Numbered from the stretch's first letter, positions 10,643 to 19,193 are shown. The stretch is DNA of 64,000 nucleotides from Pleomorphomonas koreensis DSM 23070 (GCF_000425185.1 NZ_AULH01000012.1:62001-126000); one strand, 5' to 3'. Notes: generated by a model not told the origin, from the letters alone. Program-made: numbers and translations.

Positions 10643-11740
10643 ATGGACGGGGCGCTTCGGCGCGCCCCGTCTATGCATCGCCGGTCGCCATCCCGGCTGA
10701 TCGACTTGGTCTATAAAGTCCGAGGATACCTCTGGACGCGCGGCAGCTACCCCGGCGATCCCCTGGGAAGCCGGCTGCCGGGCATCTGCACGGTCGGCTT
10801 CTGGGATGCCCGCCATAGTCAGGACTGGGGCCTCGGGCGCCACTGCAACGAGGGTTTCAAGATCGCCTATCTGGCTCGCGGGCGGCTGGATCTCGTCGTC
10901 GACGACGTTCCCTTCAGTTTCGAGCAGGGCCAGTTCATCGTCATCCGTCCCTGGCAGCTCCACTCGATCGGCAATCCGACCGTCGGGTCGAGCCGCCTTC
11001 TCTGGATCATCCTCGATGGTGGCCTGCGCCGGCCGAGCGAGGACTGGCACTGGCCGGAGTGGATGGTCCTCTCGTCGGAGGAGGCCGACCGGCTCGGCCG
11101 GCTGCTGACGCAGAACGAGCAACCGTTGTGGGACGGCGGCGCCGATCTCCGCCGCGCCTTCGAGGCCGTGCCGCCGATCCTGCTCGGCCACGAGCCGCAG
11201 AGCGGCGAAACCCGGCTCAAGGTGGCAATCAACTCGATCATGCTGAGCCTGCTCGACCGTCTCGTCGAGCATGAGCCCAAGCTCGATCCATCGTTGTCTT
11301 CGTCCCAGCACACAGTGGCGATCTTCCTGCGCCGCCTCGTCTCCGCGCTCGAACAGGACTGGACGCTGGAGACGATAGCCGAGGAGTGCGGTCTGTCACG
11401 CACCCGCTTCGCAGATTATTGCAAGCGGCTGACCAACATGACGCCGATGCAACATCTTCAGAACCTGCGGCTGGAGCAGGCCCGCCGGCAGCTCATCAAC
11501 GAAAGCGCATTGAGCGTAACCGAGGTAGCCTTCGCCTGCGGCTTCAATTCGAGCCAGTATTTCTCGAGCGCTTTCCGCAAGCGCTTCGGCCTGTCGCCGA
11601 CCAAAATCCGGCCACCGGAGAAGGCCCAGGATTCGGACGGCAACGGCCGGCCGTTACCGGGTCAGCAGGAAACGCCAAGCCTGGAATCCCACGCGGTGCG
11701 TCCGGCAGATGAAAGCGCCGCGTACTCGCCTGCCAGATGA
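10643..11740 (+). CDS. AraC-family transcriptional regulator
   Basis: 365 aa from this start. The N-terminal cupin-like part contains GRHCNEGFKIAYLARGRLDLVVDD and VIRPWQLHSIGNP. The C-terminal AraC domain carries two helix-turn-helix motifs: LETIAEECGLSRTRFADYCKRL, then SVTEVAFACGFNSSQYFSSAFRKRFGLSP. It follows the sugar importer by 31 bases and probably responds to its substrate. The start is uncertain: GAGG is only 2 bases from ATG 10643 and a strong hairpin covers the first codons, so ATG 10673 is also possible. A roughly 45-residue tail after the HTH is of low complexity. Confidence 0.88.
   Translation: MDGALRRAPSMHRRSPSRLIDLVYKVRGYLWTRGSYPGDPLGSRLPGICTVGFWDARHSQDWGLGRHCNEGFKIAYLARGRLDLVVDDVPFSFEQGQFIVIRPWQLHSIGNPTVGSSRLLWIILDGGLRRPSEDWHWPEWMVLSSEEADRLGRLLTQNEQPLWDGGADLRRAFEAVPPILLGHEPQSGETRLKVAINSIMLSLLDRLVEHEPKLDPSLSSSQHTVAIFLRRLVSALEQDWTLETIAEECGLSRTRFADYCKRLTNMTPMQHLQNLRLEQARRQLINESALSVTEVAFACGFNSSQYFSSAFRKRFGLSPTKIRPPEKAQDSDGNGRPLPGQQETPSLESHAVRPADESAAYSPAR
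10646..10671 (+). terminator. Perfect hairpin after the ABC operon, overlapping the annotated start of the AraC gene
   Basis: GACGGGGCGC pairs exactly with GCGCCCCGTC around the loop TTCGGC, a 10-bp stem with a TTCG-type loop. It lies 35 bases after the ATPase stop. No T-run follows. It may end or dampen the transporter transcript, and it casts doubt on the ATG at 10643 as the true AraC start; the next in-frame ATG is at 10673. Confidence 0.5.
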
Positions 11741-12139
11741 GCTGACGGCAAGGCGAACGGCAGTCTGGAATTCGCCGGTGCGGTGATGGCGGCGGGACCG
11801 CTGCCGGACGCCGCTTGCCGCCCCGATCCCTTGTCCGGCGACGCAGGAACGGTCCCGGCGATCACGGCCGGCCAGCGGCCGGGTGGCTTGGGTGACATCG
11901 ACGGAGAGCAGCCCCCGATCCATCGGATGCCGCGCTTGCCTCGCTGTCGAGCGAGCCTGCTGTTGACGGGTCCCGGAGAGCGACCGATGGCCTGCCGCTG
12001 GCGCGCCCTTTTGCGCCGAAGGCCGCGCTGGATCTTGATGGGCGCTGTCGATCGCCGCTCATGCTGCGTCCGGCAACCGGAGCAGCGCCTCCTTTATCGC
12101 CGTGATCACGCGTCCCCTCCAATAGAACGGACACCGCGA
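11741..12139. other. Non-coding gap between convergent araC-type and iclR genes
   Basis: About 400 bases without a gene I can support. Open frames here on both strands have no recognisable family motif. A small inverted repeat, CCGGCC-AGC-GGCCGG, lies at 11868-11882 and could act as a weak terminator. Confidence 0.4.
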
Positions 12140-13003
12140 TCAACCCATGACCGGCTTTGAATCCTGGCGGGGGACGTAGCCGGAAAGCCGCGAGATCTCG
12201 TCGGCCGTGGCGATCACGAGCGGGGCGAAGGAGAAGAGCCGGTCGTCGGTCATCCGGCTTGACGGTCCGGAGGCGCTGACCGCCGCAAATACCCGCCCGG
12301 TGACGTTGCGGATGGGCGCCGCGATGCAGCGGATCAGCGGTTGGTGCTCGGCGTTGTCGACGGAATAGCCCCGCCGACGCGTTGCCTCGAGATCCGCGGC
12401 GAGGACGTCCGGATCGGTAATGGAGTTCGGCGTGAATGGCCTGAGGCCGCCGCGCACGATCTTGGCCACGACGCTGCTGTCCTGGTAGGCGAGCACCGCC
12501 TTGCCGACACCGGTGCAATAGGCCGGCGAGATCGACAGGGCGGTCGTCCAGTTCACCCGGCCGCTGCCCGGTTCGATATGCTCGACCGAAATGACGTTGG
12601 TGCCATCGAAGACACAGAGGTGCGAGTCCTCGCCCGTCGTATCCATCAGCCGCTGCACCAGATGCCGCGACCGCGAGAAGATGTCGAGATTGGCGAGCAC
12701 GATGCTGCCGAGTTCGAACAGGCGGATGCCCATGCGATAGCGGTCCCGCTCGTGGTCCTGCTCGAGAAGTTTCACTTCCCTGAGCGAGGTGACAAGCCGA
12801 TGGGCCGTGGTCTTGGGTATGCCGCAGCGCACGGCGATGTCATTGAGCGTGAGAGACTGCTCGTAGACGGAGAAGCAGTCGAGCACCGCCATCAGCTTCT
12901 GCATCGACTTCAGCGAGCCACGGTCGTCGCTTCTCTTCTTTTGCGGGCCTTTGTCGGCGGCCGGCTCGGCAGTCACGTCTTGTCGTTCGGCTGTGGTTTT
13001 CAT
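12140..13003 (-). CDS. IclR-family regulator of the adjacent catabolic cluster
   Basis: 287 aa. An N-terminal hydrophilic extension of about 30 residues is followed by the winged helix: SLTLNDIAVRCGIPKTTAHRLV. The IclR effector domain follows, with AYCTGVGKAVLAYQ and LIRCIAAPIRNVTGRVFAAVSASGP. It diverges from the HpaI-aldolase operon. The 15-bp palindrome TTCCG-N5-CGGAA occurs both in this divergent region and at the ABC-transporter promoter near 20.24 kb. This protein is therefore the best candidate to control the whole 12-20 kb unit. The ligand is unknown, presumably a pathway intermediate. Confidence 0.93.
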   Translation of the reverse strand: MKTTAERQDVTAEPAADKGPQKKRSDDRGSLKSMQKLMAVLDCFSVYEQSLTLNDIAVRCGIPKTTAHRLVTSLREVKLLEQDHERDRYRMGIRLFELGSIVLANLDIFSRSRHLVQRLMDTTGEDSHLCVFDGTNVISVEHIEPGSGRVNWTTALSISPAYCTGVGKAVLAYQDSSVVAKIVRGGLRPFTPNSITDPDVLAADLEATRRRGYSVDNAEHQPLIRCIAAPIRNVTGRVFAAVSASGPSSRMTDDRLFSFAPLVIATADEISRLSGYVPRQDSKPVMG

Positions 13004-13085
13004 GGTGTCGTTCCGTTGCCCACGGTCTCTGTGCGGTCCCGCCGGGGATCGCGCTTGTCATAGCGTTAAATCGTAGTGAGGCCGA

Positions 13086-13114
13086 TTGACAAGCGATAAC
13101 CCGCGTTCTAGAAG
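13086..13114 (+). promoter_or_regulatory. Sigma-70-type promoter of the aldolase operon
   Basis: TTGACA (13086-13091), a 17-base spacer, then TAGAAG (13109-13114). The -35 box is perfect and the -10 box is moderate. The IclR-type palindrome begins 4 bases after the -10 box, over the expected transcription start, consistent with repression. Confidence 0.6.
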
Positions 13115-13118
13115 ATTA

Positions 13119-13133
13119 TTCCGAATAGCGGAA
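13119..13133. promoter_or_regulatory. IclR-type operator TTCCG-N5-CGGAA
   Basis: TTCCG-AATAG-CGGAA is a perfect inverted repeat with 5-bp arms and a 5-base spacer. The same arms and spacer length recur at 20234-20248 beside the transporter promoter. Its place between the divergent iclR and aldolase genes makes binding by that IclR protein likely. Confidence 0.65.
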
Positions 13134-13326
13134 CATTAATCCGCAAATGAGAGCGGCAATGTCAATTCCCGAGTATGAACGCCAAGTGCGGTTCCAGGCG
13201 ACGCGGGCTCCTCCTGCCAGCCCGGCTGCCGAACCGAAGGCGCGCCGGACGAACAAGTTGAACGGATTTGAGGTCTCGTTCGGATAAACATCATTGATGA
13301 CATGAATAGACTCTATGGAGGAAAAC

Positions 13327-14127
13327 GTGACTGGGTCCAACAAACAGCGGGATGAGCTTAATGAGAAACTCCGCTCGAACAAGCCGACCTATGGTGTAAC
13401 GCTCTATAGCGGCAGCTGTGCCGGCGTCGAAATCGCTGCCAACTGGGGGCTGGATTTCGCCTTCATCGATGCTGAGCATACGCCGGTCAATATTGACTCG
13501 CATATGGAGAAGCTGGTTCTGGCTGCGCGAGTTGGCGGCATCGCCCCGCTGGTGCGCGTGCGCGGCACCAACGAGTGGGACATCCGCAAGACGCTGGAGA
13601 TCGGCGCCGCCGGCGTCATCATTCCGCAGGTCGGGTCCGCCGCCGAGGCGCGGCAGATCGTCCGCGCTGCGAAGTTCCCGCCGCTGGGGCGTCGCGGCGG
13701 CGACGCTTCGGTCCGCTCTGCCGGCTTCGCGGGGCCGGGATTCCAGTGGTCCAGCTATATGGAAAGCGAGAATAACAACACCCTCGTCATTCCCATGGCC
13801 GAGAGCTATGAGTTCTTCGATAACATAGACGAGATTCTGGACGTCGAAGGCATTGATGTCATCAACTTCGGTCCGGCGGATTATTCCATTTCCCGGCGGA
13901 TTTCCATCGACTATTCCATGTCGAACCCGGAAGTGAATGACAAGCTCGACGAGCTTATCGAGAAGTGCCACGCCCGCGGCATCAAGGTGATGGCGCCCTG
14001 CATCCCGCCCGACAAGGAGAGCGCCCAGCGTCTCGCCCAAAAGGGCGTCGACATGATCATCATGGGCAACGACATCATGTTCCTCAACCAGGGTTTCCGC
14101 GCCGTTCGCGCTGCGCTCGACGGCTGA
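13327..14127 (+). CDS. HpaI/HpcH-family class II aldolase
   Basis: 266 aa. Members cleave 2-oxo-4-hydroxy acids to pyruvate plus an aldehyde, using a divalent metal. Seen here are the FAFIDAEHTPVNIDS block (family 'D.EH'), the GRRGGDASVRSAGF loop holding the pyruvate-binding arginine, the metal-site glutamate in PMAESYEFF and aspartate in INFGPADYS. The GTG start is chosen because GGAGGA ends 4 bases upstream. An ATG at 13315 overlaps that ribosome site and has none of its own, so it would add four residues. It is the first gene of the plus-strand operon; the actual substrate is unknown. Confidence 0.88.
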   Translation: MTGSNKQRDELNEKLRSNKPTYGVTLYSGSCAGVEIAANWGLDFAFIDAEHTPVNIDSHMEKLVLAARVGGIAPLVRVRGTNEWDIRKTLEIGAAGVIIPQVGSAAEARQIVRAAKFPPLGRRGGDASVRSAGFAGPGFQWSSYMESENNNTLVIPMAESYEFFDNIDEILDVEGIDVINFGPADYSISRRISIDYSMSNPEVNDKLDELIEKCHARGIKVMAPCIPPDKESAQRLAQKGVDMIIMGNDIMFLNQGFRAVRAALDG

Positions 14128-14175
14128 TACCGGCACCGTCTTCCGGAAGATGGAATGCGGGATCCGAGAATTCGA

Positions 14176-14202
14176 CAGGGGCGGCCAGCACCGCCGCTCC
14201 TG
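14176..14202 (+). other. Intercistronic hairpin between aldolase and SDR genes
   Basis: CAGGGGCGGC pairs with GCCGCTCCTG (10 bp, one G-U) around a 7-base loop. There is no T-run, so a processing or stability element is more likely than a terminator. Confidence 0.4.
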
Positions 14203-14288
14203 AAGGAAGCTTCTTGTGCCTTGGCGGAAGACGGGGCGAGACCCGATCGCGCCACGGATCGACAATCAAATCAATGGGATGGCTTTAG

Positions 14289-15107
14289 ATGACGGATATC
14301 TTCAGCGTAAAGGACCGCGTTGCGGTGGTGACCGGCGGCCTTGGCCAGCTTGGAACGCAATTCAGCAAGTCGCTTGCCGAGGCGGGCGCCAAGGTGGCGA
14401 TCTTCAGCCGGCGTGAGTTCAGCCGCGAGCGGATCGCCGAGAAGTTCCCCGGTCTCGAGGATCGCATTCGCGTCTATGTCGCCAGTGTCACCGACAAGGC
14501 GGCGCTTCAACAGGCCACCGATCAACTGATCGCCGACTGGGGCGTGCCGCATATCCTGGTCAACAACGCCGGCATCGATTCCAAGCCTTCCGGCTCGGCC
14601 GATCAGAACAGCCCGTTCGAGATCTATCCCCAGGAATACTGGAACGAGATCATCGAAACCAACCTGACCGGCGTCATGCTGTGCTGTCAGGTGATCGGGT
14701 CTCCCATGGCGGCGGCCGGTCGCGGCTCGATCATCAACGTCGGCTCGATCTACGGCATCGTGTCGCCGAACCAGGCTCTCTACGCCTATCGCGAAAAGCG
14801 CGACGGCAAGCCCTTCATCAAGGCGATCTCCTATGCCGCCTCCAAGTCAGCGCTGGTCAACCTGACGCGCTATCTCGGCACCTACTGGGCCACCAGGAAA
14901 GTCCGCGTCAACCTGATCTCGTTCGGCGGCGTCAAGACCGCCAACTTCGACAAGGAATTCATCGACGCCTTCCTCGAGCGCGTGCCGATGCGCCGGCAGG
15001 CCGAGATCGACGAGTACAACGGCGTCATTCAGTTCCTGGCGTCGGATGCCTCGTCCTACATGACGGGCTCGAACGTGGTGGTCGACGGCGGTTTTACCGC
15101 CTGGTGA
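14289..15107 (+). CDS. Short-chain dehydrogenase/reductase (SDR)
   Basis: 272 aa classical SDR. The cofactor motif is VVTGGLGQLG near residue 14, with NNAG following. The catalytic serine is Ser153 in NVGSIYG, and Tyr182 and Lys186 are in YAASK. There is an unusual stretch of about 10 residues (YREKRDGKPF) between the serine loop and the catalytic tyrosine, as in several sugar-acid dehydrogenases. It would oxidise or reduce a hydroxyl group of the pathway substrate with NAD(P). It lies between the HpaI-type aldolase and an RraA-type gene, which suggests oxidation to an oxo acid that the lyases then cleave. Confidence 0.92.
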   Translation: MTDIFSVKDRVAVVTGGLGQLGTQFSKSLAEAGAKVAIFSRREFSRERIAEKFPGLEDRIRVYVASVTDKAALQQATDQLIADWGVPHILVNNAGIDSKPSGSADQNSPFEIYPQEYWNEIIETNLTGVMLCCQVIGSPMAAAGRGSIINVGSIYGIVSPNQALYAYREKRDGKPFIKAISYAASKSALVNLTRYLGTYWATRKVRVNLISFGGVKTANFDKEFIDAFLERVPMRRQAEIDEYNGVIQFLASDASSYMTGSNVVVDGGFTAW

Positions 15108-15120
15108 GCCGCCCACGGCG

Positions 15121-15223
15121 CGCCGCGGGGCCGCATCTCCTCCCCCCGAAGACGGGACGGATGCTCCACCGGCCGAGGAATCGCCGGCGAAGATATCCTT
15201 TCCGCCCAATCGGCCCCGCGGCG
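15121..15223. repeat. Perfect 13-bp inverted repeat spanning the SDR-RraA gap
   Basis: CGCCGCGGGGCCG at 15121-15133 is the exact reverse complement of CGGCCCCGCGGCG at 15211-15223, with 77 bases between. It starts 13 bases after the SDR stop and ends 40 bases before the next start. In the transcript the arms could close a large stem-loop. Confidence 0.6.
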
Positions 15224-15263
15224 ACTGCCGGACCCCGGACAAATTCATCGAAGGCAGACATCA

Positions 15264-15938
15264 ATGACAAAGTTCAACTATGACGATACGGATTGGGACG
15301 CGATCGGGCGCCTGTCGAAATGGTACTCCGGCGATGTGCACGACAGCCTCGAGCAGCTTGGCGGCCGCGGGTATCTGTCGGGCATCTCCCTTCAGGGGGC
15401 GTTGAAGGCCGGCGAGGTGGTCTGCGGACCGGCAGTGACCGTCCAGTTCGCGCCGAGCCAGCGCCGCAACCAGCCGCAGGACGTCTACCACAACGCCATC
15501 GACAACGTGCCCAAGGGGGGCATTCTGGTGGTGGATTCGAGCTGCGCCGAGGGCTCCTGTTCGGGCGAGCTGATGTCGACCGGTGCCAAGACCGCCGGCG
15601 CCGCCGCCACCATCGTCAACGGCACGGTGCGCGACCTCGCCCAGGTGCGGGCGCTCGGCTATCCGCTGTTCGGCCGTGGATCCAGCCCAGTGTCGGTCTC
15701 CGGCAAGATGGAGCCGAAGGCTTCGCAGGTCGAACTGGTGATCGGCGGCATCCGGATCGCGCCGGGCGATGTCGTCTTCGCCGATGTCGACGGCGTGGTG
15801 GTCATTCCCAGGACGATGGTCAAGGCCGTGGCCGACAAGGCCGACGAGGTCGGCGCCATGGAGGGAGCCGCCCGCGACCGCATCCTGAAGGGGGAACGCC
15901 TGCAATCGGTCTGGCCGGTCGACTCATCCTACAACTGA
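15264..15938 (+). CDS. RraA/HMG-aldolase-family protein
   Basis: 224 aa. The family includes 4-hydroxy-4-methyl-2-oxoglutarate/4-carboxy-4-hydroxy-2-oxoadipate aldolases and the RNase E inhibitor RraA. Core features are CGPAVTVQ, GELMSTGAKTAGAAATIV and VNGTVRDLAQ. The last normally reads V(D/N)G..RD, and its Arg and Asp bind substrate and metal; both are kept here. The length fits the aldolase branch better than RraA itself (about 160 aa), and the operon supports an enzyme role: pyruvate-releasing aldolase or oxaloacetate-type decarboxylase. It is followed by a rho-independent terminator, so it ends the first transcript. Confidence 0.88.
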   Translation: MTKFNYDDTDWDAIGRLSKWYSGDVHDSLEQLGGRGYLSGISLQGALKAGEVVCGPAVTVQFAPSQRRNQPQDVYHNAIDNVPKGGILVVDSSCAEGSCSGELMSTGAKTAGAAATIVNGTVRDLAQVRALGYPLFGRGSSPVSVSGKMEPKASQVELVIGGIRIAPGDVVFADVDGVVVIPRTMVKAVADKADEVGAMEGAARDRILKGERLQSVWPVDSSYN

Positions 15939-16028
15939 CCCGGCGGGCACCTGGGCGGTCGACGTCCATGCAACGCTTGAACGGCCGGGGCAATTTCCTA
16001 TAGTGAGCCAGCAACGACAAGTCAGCGA

Positions 16029-16058
16029 GGCTGGGGCGATGCCCCGGCCTTGATTTTT
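16029..16058 (+). terminator. Rho-independent terminator after the RraA-type gene
   Basis: GGCTGGGGC pairs with GCCCCGGCC (9 bp, one G-U) around the loop GAT and is followed by TTGATTTTT. This is one of the clearest terminators in the window. Confidence 0.75.
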
Positions 16059-16121
16059 GGCGTGCTGCAAAGACGGTTTCGATCGAAATCGCCACGGCAT
16101 GCGGGCGACGGAATACGAGAA

Positions 16122-17024
16122 GTGCGGAGTCCTGTTCCCAAGGGCGTTCTCGCCCCCCTGACCACGCCTTTCGACCGCCACGGCGAGATCGACGACGCGG
16201 CCTTCAGAGCGGAGATCGAATGGCTGCTGGCCTGCGGCGTCGACGGGGTCGTCGTCGGTGGCAGCACGGGCGAGGGCTATGCCTTGTCGCCGGCCGAGAT
16301 CGAGCGCCTCGTTGCCATGGCCATCGAAGTGGTTCCGCGGGGAACCGGCGTGGTGGCCGGCATCATTGCCGACAGCACGCGCGAGGCGGTCGCGGTGGCC
16401 GGCAGTCTCAGCCGTTATCCGCTGGCGGCGGTGCAGGTAACGCCGCCGCACTATATTTTCACGCCGAACGACGATGAGATGGTGGACTTCTACACCGCGA
16501 TGGCATCGTCCGGGCCGGCCCCGGTGATCATCTATAACGTCATTCCCTGGCTGCAACTGGCACCGGCCCTCATTGCCCGTATCTTCGACGCCCATGCCGG
16601 CGTCGTCGCCGTCAAGCACAGCCGGAAGAGCATTGACGCCTATCGCGAACTGGTCGGTTGCGTCGGAGCGGAGCGGGTGATCGCGGCCATCGATAATCAG
16701 CTCGCCGAGTGTTATGCCATCGGCGCAACCGGTTCGATCGCCGCCATCACCGCCGCGGCGCCGGCGGAGAGCGCGCGCCTGTTCAAGGCGGTTCACGCCG
16801 GGGACCCGGTCGCCGAGCCGATTGCCGCGTTCCTTGCCGATCTGTGGAAGGTGGTCGGCGGGGCAAACCTGCCGGCCCGCGTCAAGGCGGCGCAGATGAT
16901 CCAGGGGTTGCCGGCCAGCCATGTGCGGGCGCCGATGCGCGACGCGTCGGAAGCGGAGCAGGCGGCCATCGCCGGCGTCTTGCGGCAATGGTCCGCCGGA
17001 CAGGACGCCCTTCGGTCGGGTTGA
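16122..17024 (+). CDS. DapA/NanA-family lyase (dihydrodipicolinate-synthase-like)
   Basis: 300 aa from GTG 16122, the family's usual length; translation could start further upstream at 16050 (TTG), but that start overlaps the terminator. It has the GSTGEG substrate loop (GGSTGEGYAL), the catalytic Tyr138 (IIYNVIPW) and the Schiff-base Lys165 (VVAVKHSRKS). These are class I aldolase or dehydratase enzymes acting on pyruvate or 2-oxo sugar acids; true DapA is unlikely in this setting. It lies downstream of the aldolase/SDR/RraA operon and converges on the transporter operon. It may be a second aldolase or dehydratase of the same catabolic route. Confidence 0.88.
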   Translation: MRSPVPKGVLAPLTTPFDRHGEIDDAAFRAEIEWLLACGVDGVVVGGSTGEGYALSPAEIERLVAMAIEVVPRGTGVVAGIIADSTREAVAVAGSLSRYPLAAVQVTPPHYIFTPNDDEMVDFYTAMASSGPAPVIIYNVIPWLQLAPALIARIFDAHAGVVAVKHSRKSIDAYRELVGCVGAERVIAAIDNQLAECYAIGATGSIAAITAAAPAESARLFKAVHAGDPVAEPIAAFLADLWKVVGGANLPARVKAAQMIQGLPASHVRAPMRDASEAEQAAIAGVLRQWSAGQDALRSG

Positions 17025-17070
17025 GACCGTATTCGTCGCCGAGCGCCATTCAACCGGCCGCCCTGAAAAG

Positions 17071-17103
17071 ACGGCGCCGGCGCGACAATCGCGCCGGCGT
17101 CGT
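17071..17103. terminator. Bidirectional terminator between convergent operons
   Basis: ACGGCGCCGGCGCGA pairs with TCGCGCCGGCGTCGT (15 bp, one G-U) around a 3-base loop. The flanks are AAAAG on the left and ATTCATTT on the right. It sits between the DapA-family stop and the ATPase stop, serving both strands. Confidence 0.8.
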
Positions 17104-17105
17104 AT

Positions 17106-17837
17106 TCATTTGAGATTGGGGGCGATGAAGCTTCTGAGTTCCGGCGTCTTCGGCGCCGAGAACAGGTCCTCCGACCGTCCTTCCTCCCAGATCTGGCCTT
17201 TGTACATGAACACCGTGCGGTTGGCGACCTGACGGGCGAAGCCCATCTCGTGCGTGACCAGGATCATGGTCATGCCGGCCGCCGCCAGCTCGGCGATCGT
17301 CTTCAGAACCTCGCCGGTCAGCTGCGGATCGAGCGCCGAGGTGACCTCGTCGAACAGCATTACCTTCGGCTTCATGGCGAGCGATCGGGCGATGGCGACG
17401 CGCTGTTGCTGGCCGCCGGAAAGCTCGTCCGGATAGGCACCCACCTTGTCGGCGAGCCCGACCTGCTTCAGCACCATCTGGGCGGTTTCCCAGGCTTCCG
17501 GCTTGGGCACGTTCTTGACGACGCGTGGCGCCAGCATGATGTTCTCGGCGACGTTGAGATGCGGAAACAGGTTGTAGCTCTGGAACACCATGCCGACCTC
17601 CTTGCGCAAGCTGCGCAGGCTATGGGTTCCCGGCTCGATCCTGTGCCCGACGATGTCGATGCTGCCGCCCTGGATCTGCTCGAGGCCGTTGATGCAGCGA
17701 AGCATCGTGCTCTTGCCGGACCCGCTCTGACCGATGACGGCGACGACATCCCGAGGTTCGACCGACAGGTTGATGCCATCGAGCACGCACAGTGCGCCGT
17801 AGCACTTCTTGATGTTGTTAAGTTGAACTGCGGGCAC
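17106..17837 (-). CDS. Polar-amino-acid-type ABC transporter ATP-binding protein (GlnQ/HisP-like)
   Basis: 243 aa from GTG 17837, chosen because GGGAGG sits 5 bases upstream. Walker A GQSGSGKST, Q-loop FQSYNLFPHLNVAEN, signature LSGGQQQRVAIARSL, Walker B VMLFDEVTSALDP and the switch His in VTHEMGFA are all present. The short C-terminus without a TOBE domain is typical of the PAAT family. It overlaps the upstream permease gene by 20 bases. It energises uptake of the compound handled by this cluster; PAAT importers take amino acids but also opines and other small charged molecules. Confidence 0.93.
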   Translation of the reverse strand: MPAVQLNNIKKCYGALCVLDGINLSVEPRDVVAVIGQSGSGKSTMLRCINGLEQIQGGSIDIVGHRIEPGTHSLRSLRKEVGMVFQSYNLFPHLNVAENIMLAPRVVKNVPKPEAWETAQMVLKQVGLADKVGAYPDELSGGQQQRVAIARSLAMKPKVMLFDEVTSALDPQLTGEVLKTIAELAAAGMTMILVTHEMGFARQVANRTVFMYKGQIWEEGRSEDLFSAPKTPELRSFIAPNLK

Positions 17838-18474
17838 GTTTGCCTCCCTGGAGGTATTCGCTGTAATAGGACAACGGATAGCAGATGATGAAATACATGG
17901 CCGCAACCGTAAGGAACACCTCGAAGGGCTGGAAGGTCATGTTGTTGAGCAGTTGGCCGGCGCGCGTAAGCTCGACGAAGCTGATCAGCGCCGTCACCGA
18001 GGTATTTTTGACGATCTGCACCAGGAAGCCGACGGTGGGGCCGAGCGAGATGCGGAAGGCCTGCGGCAGGATGACGTAGCGCAGCTTCTGCGGCGTCGAC
18101 ATGGCGAGGGCGTCGGCGGCTTCCCATTGCTGCTTGGGGATCGCCTCGATGCAGCCGCGCCAGATGTCGGCGAGGAAGGCCGTGGCGTAGAGCGTCAGGG
18201 AGATGACGGCGGCGGCCAGCGGCGGGAAGTAGTAGCCGAGGAAGCTGAGGCCGTAATAGGCCAGGAACAGCAGGATCAACAGGGGCGTTGCCTGAACCAG
18301 CTCGATATAGCCGGCGATCAGCAGCCGGACCGGTTTCGGGCCGAGCACCCGCAACAGGGCGAAGATCAAGCTGAAGATGCCGGCGGCCACGAAGGTCGAT
18401 GCCGAGAGGATCAGCGTCCAGAGCGCGCCGTACAGCAGGATGGGCAGGCTGGAAAAGCCGAAGGACTGGATCAT
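17818..18474 (-). CDS. Polar-amino-acid-type ABC transporter permease
   Basis: 218 aa with several hydrophobic segments. The PAAT permease block YIELVQATPLLILLFLAYYGL and the coupling loop EAIPKQQWEAADALAMSTPQKLRYVILPQAFRI are clear. It overlaps the first permease by 4 bases and the ATPase by 20 bases, a tightly coupled operon. It forms a heterodimer channel with the preceding gene product. Confidence 0.92.
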   Translation of the reverse strand: MIQSFGFSSLPILLYGALWTLILSASTFVAAGIFSLIFALLRVLGPKPVRLLIAGYIELVQATPLLILLFLAYYGLSFLGYYFPPLAAAVISLTLYATAFLADIWRGCIEAIPKQQWEAADALAMSTPQKLRYVILPQAFRISLGPTVGFLVQIVKNTSVTALISFVELTRAGQLLNNMTFQPFEVFLTVAAMYFIICYPLSYYSEYLQGGKRARSST

Positions 18475-19193
18475 GCTTCAACCCTCTCCTGGCCATGCGG
18501 CAGGGCGCCGGCGATCTGGAAGCGGGCCGGATCCTTGCGGTGGAACAGCCAGAGCGAGATCAGCCAATAGGTGAATCGGAAGACGAAGGTCAGCGTCACG
18601 TAAATCGCGCCGGCCACCAGGAAGGTCTCGAGGCTGCGGAAGGTGAGCGACTCGACCTTCGAAGCGGCGAGCGTCAGCTCGCTGGCGGAAATGGCGCAGA
18701 CCACCGAACTGCCCAACAAGGTCAGGGTCAGCTGGCCGGTCAGCGCCGGGAATACCACCTTGAGAGCGGGCACGATCACCACGTAGCGGATGGTCTGCAG
18801 GCGCGTCAGCCCGAGCGCCAGTCCAGCCTCGATCTGCGATTTGGGGATGGCGAGAAAGCCGGCGCGGAAGATCTCGGCCGAATAGGCGCCGAGGTTGAAG
18901 GATATCGCGATGATCGCCGATGTATCCGCCGACAGTCGCAGGCCGATGTAGGGCAGGCCGAAGAAGAACAGGAAGACCTGAACCAGGAGCGGCGTGTTGC
19001 GGATGATTTCGATATAGGCGACGGCGATCCGGTCGAGCCAGCGCGGTCCCTCCACGCGGATGATCGCGACCGCCAGGCCGATGGCGAGGCCGATCACGAT
19101 GCCCTGACCGGACAGCAGTATCGTGTTGATGGTGCCGTCCACGAACTCCGGCGCTCGGTCCAGTACCGGACCGAAGTGCATTTGATATGCCAT
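18471..19193 (-). CDS. Polar-amino-acid-type ABC transporter permease
   Basis: 240 aa. The family block is YIEIIRNTPLLVQVFLFFFGLPYIG, and the coupling loop is AIPKSQIEAGLALGLTRLQTIRYVVIVPAL. It is the first of two paralogous permeases in the operon, lying 102 bases after the binding-protein gene across a hairpin. An ordinary member of its family. Confidence 0.92.
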   Translation of the reverse strand: MAYQMHFGPVLDRAPEFVDGTINTILLSGQGIVIGLAIGLAVAIIRVEGPRWLDRIAVAYIEIIRNTPLLVQVFLFFFGLPYIGLRLSADTSAIIAISFNLGAYSAEIFRAGFLAIPKSQIEAGLALGLTRLQTIRYVVIVPALKVVFPALTGQLTLTLLGSSVVCAISASELTLAASKVESLTFRSLETFLVAGAIYVTLTFVFRFTYWLISLWLFHRKDPARFQIAGALPHGQERVEA

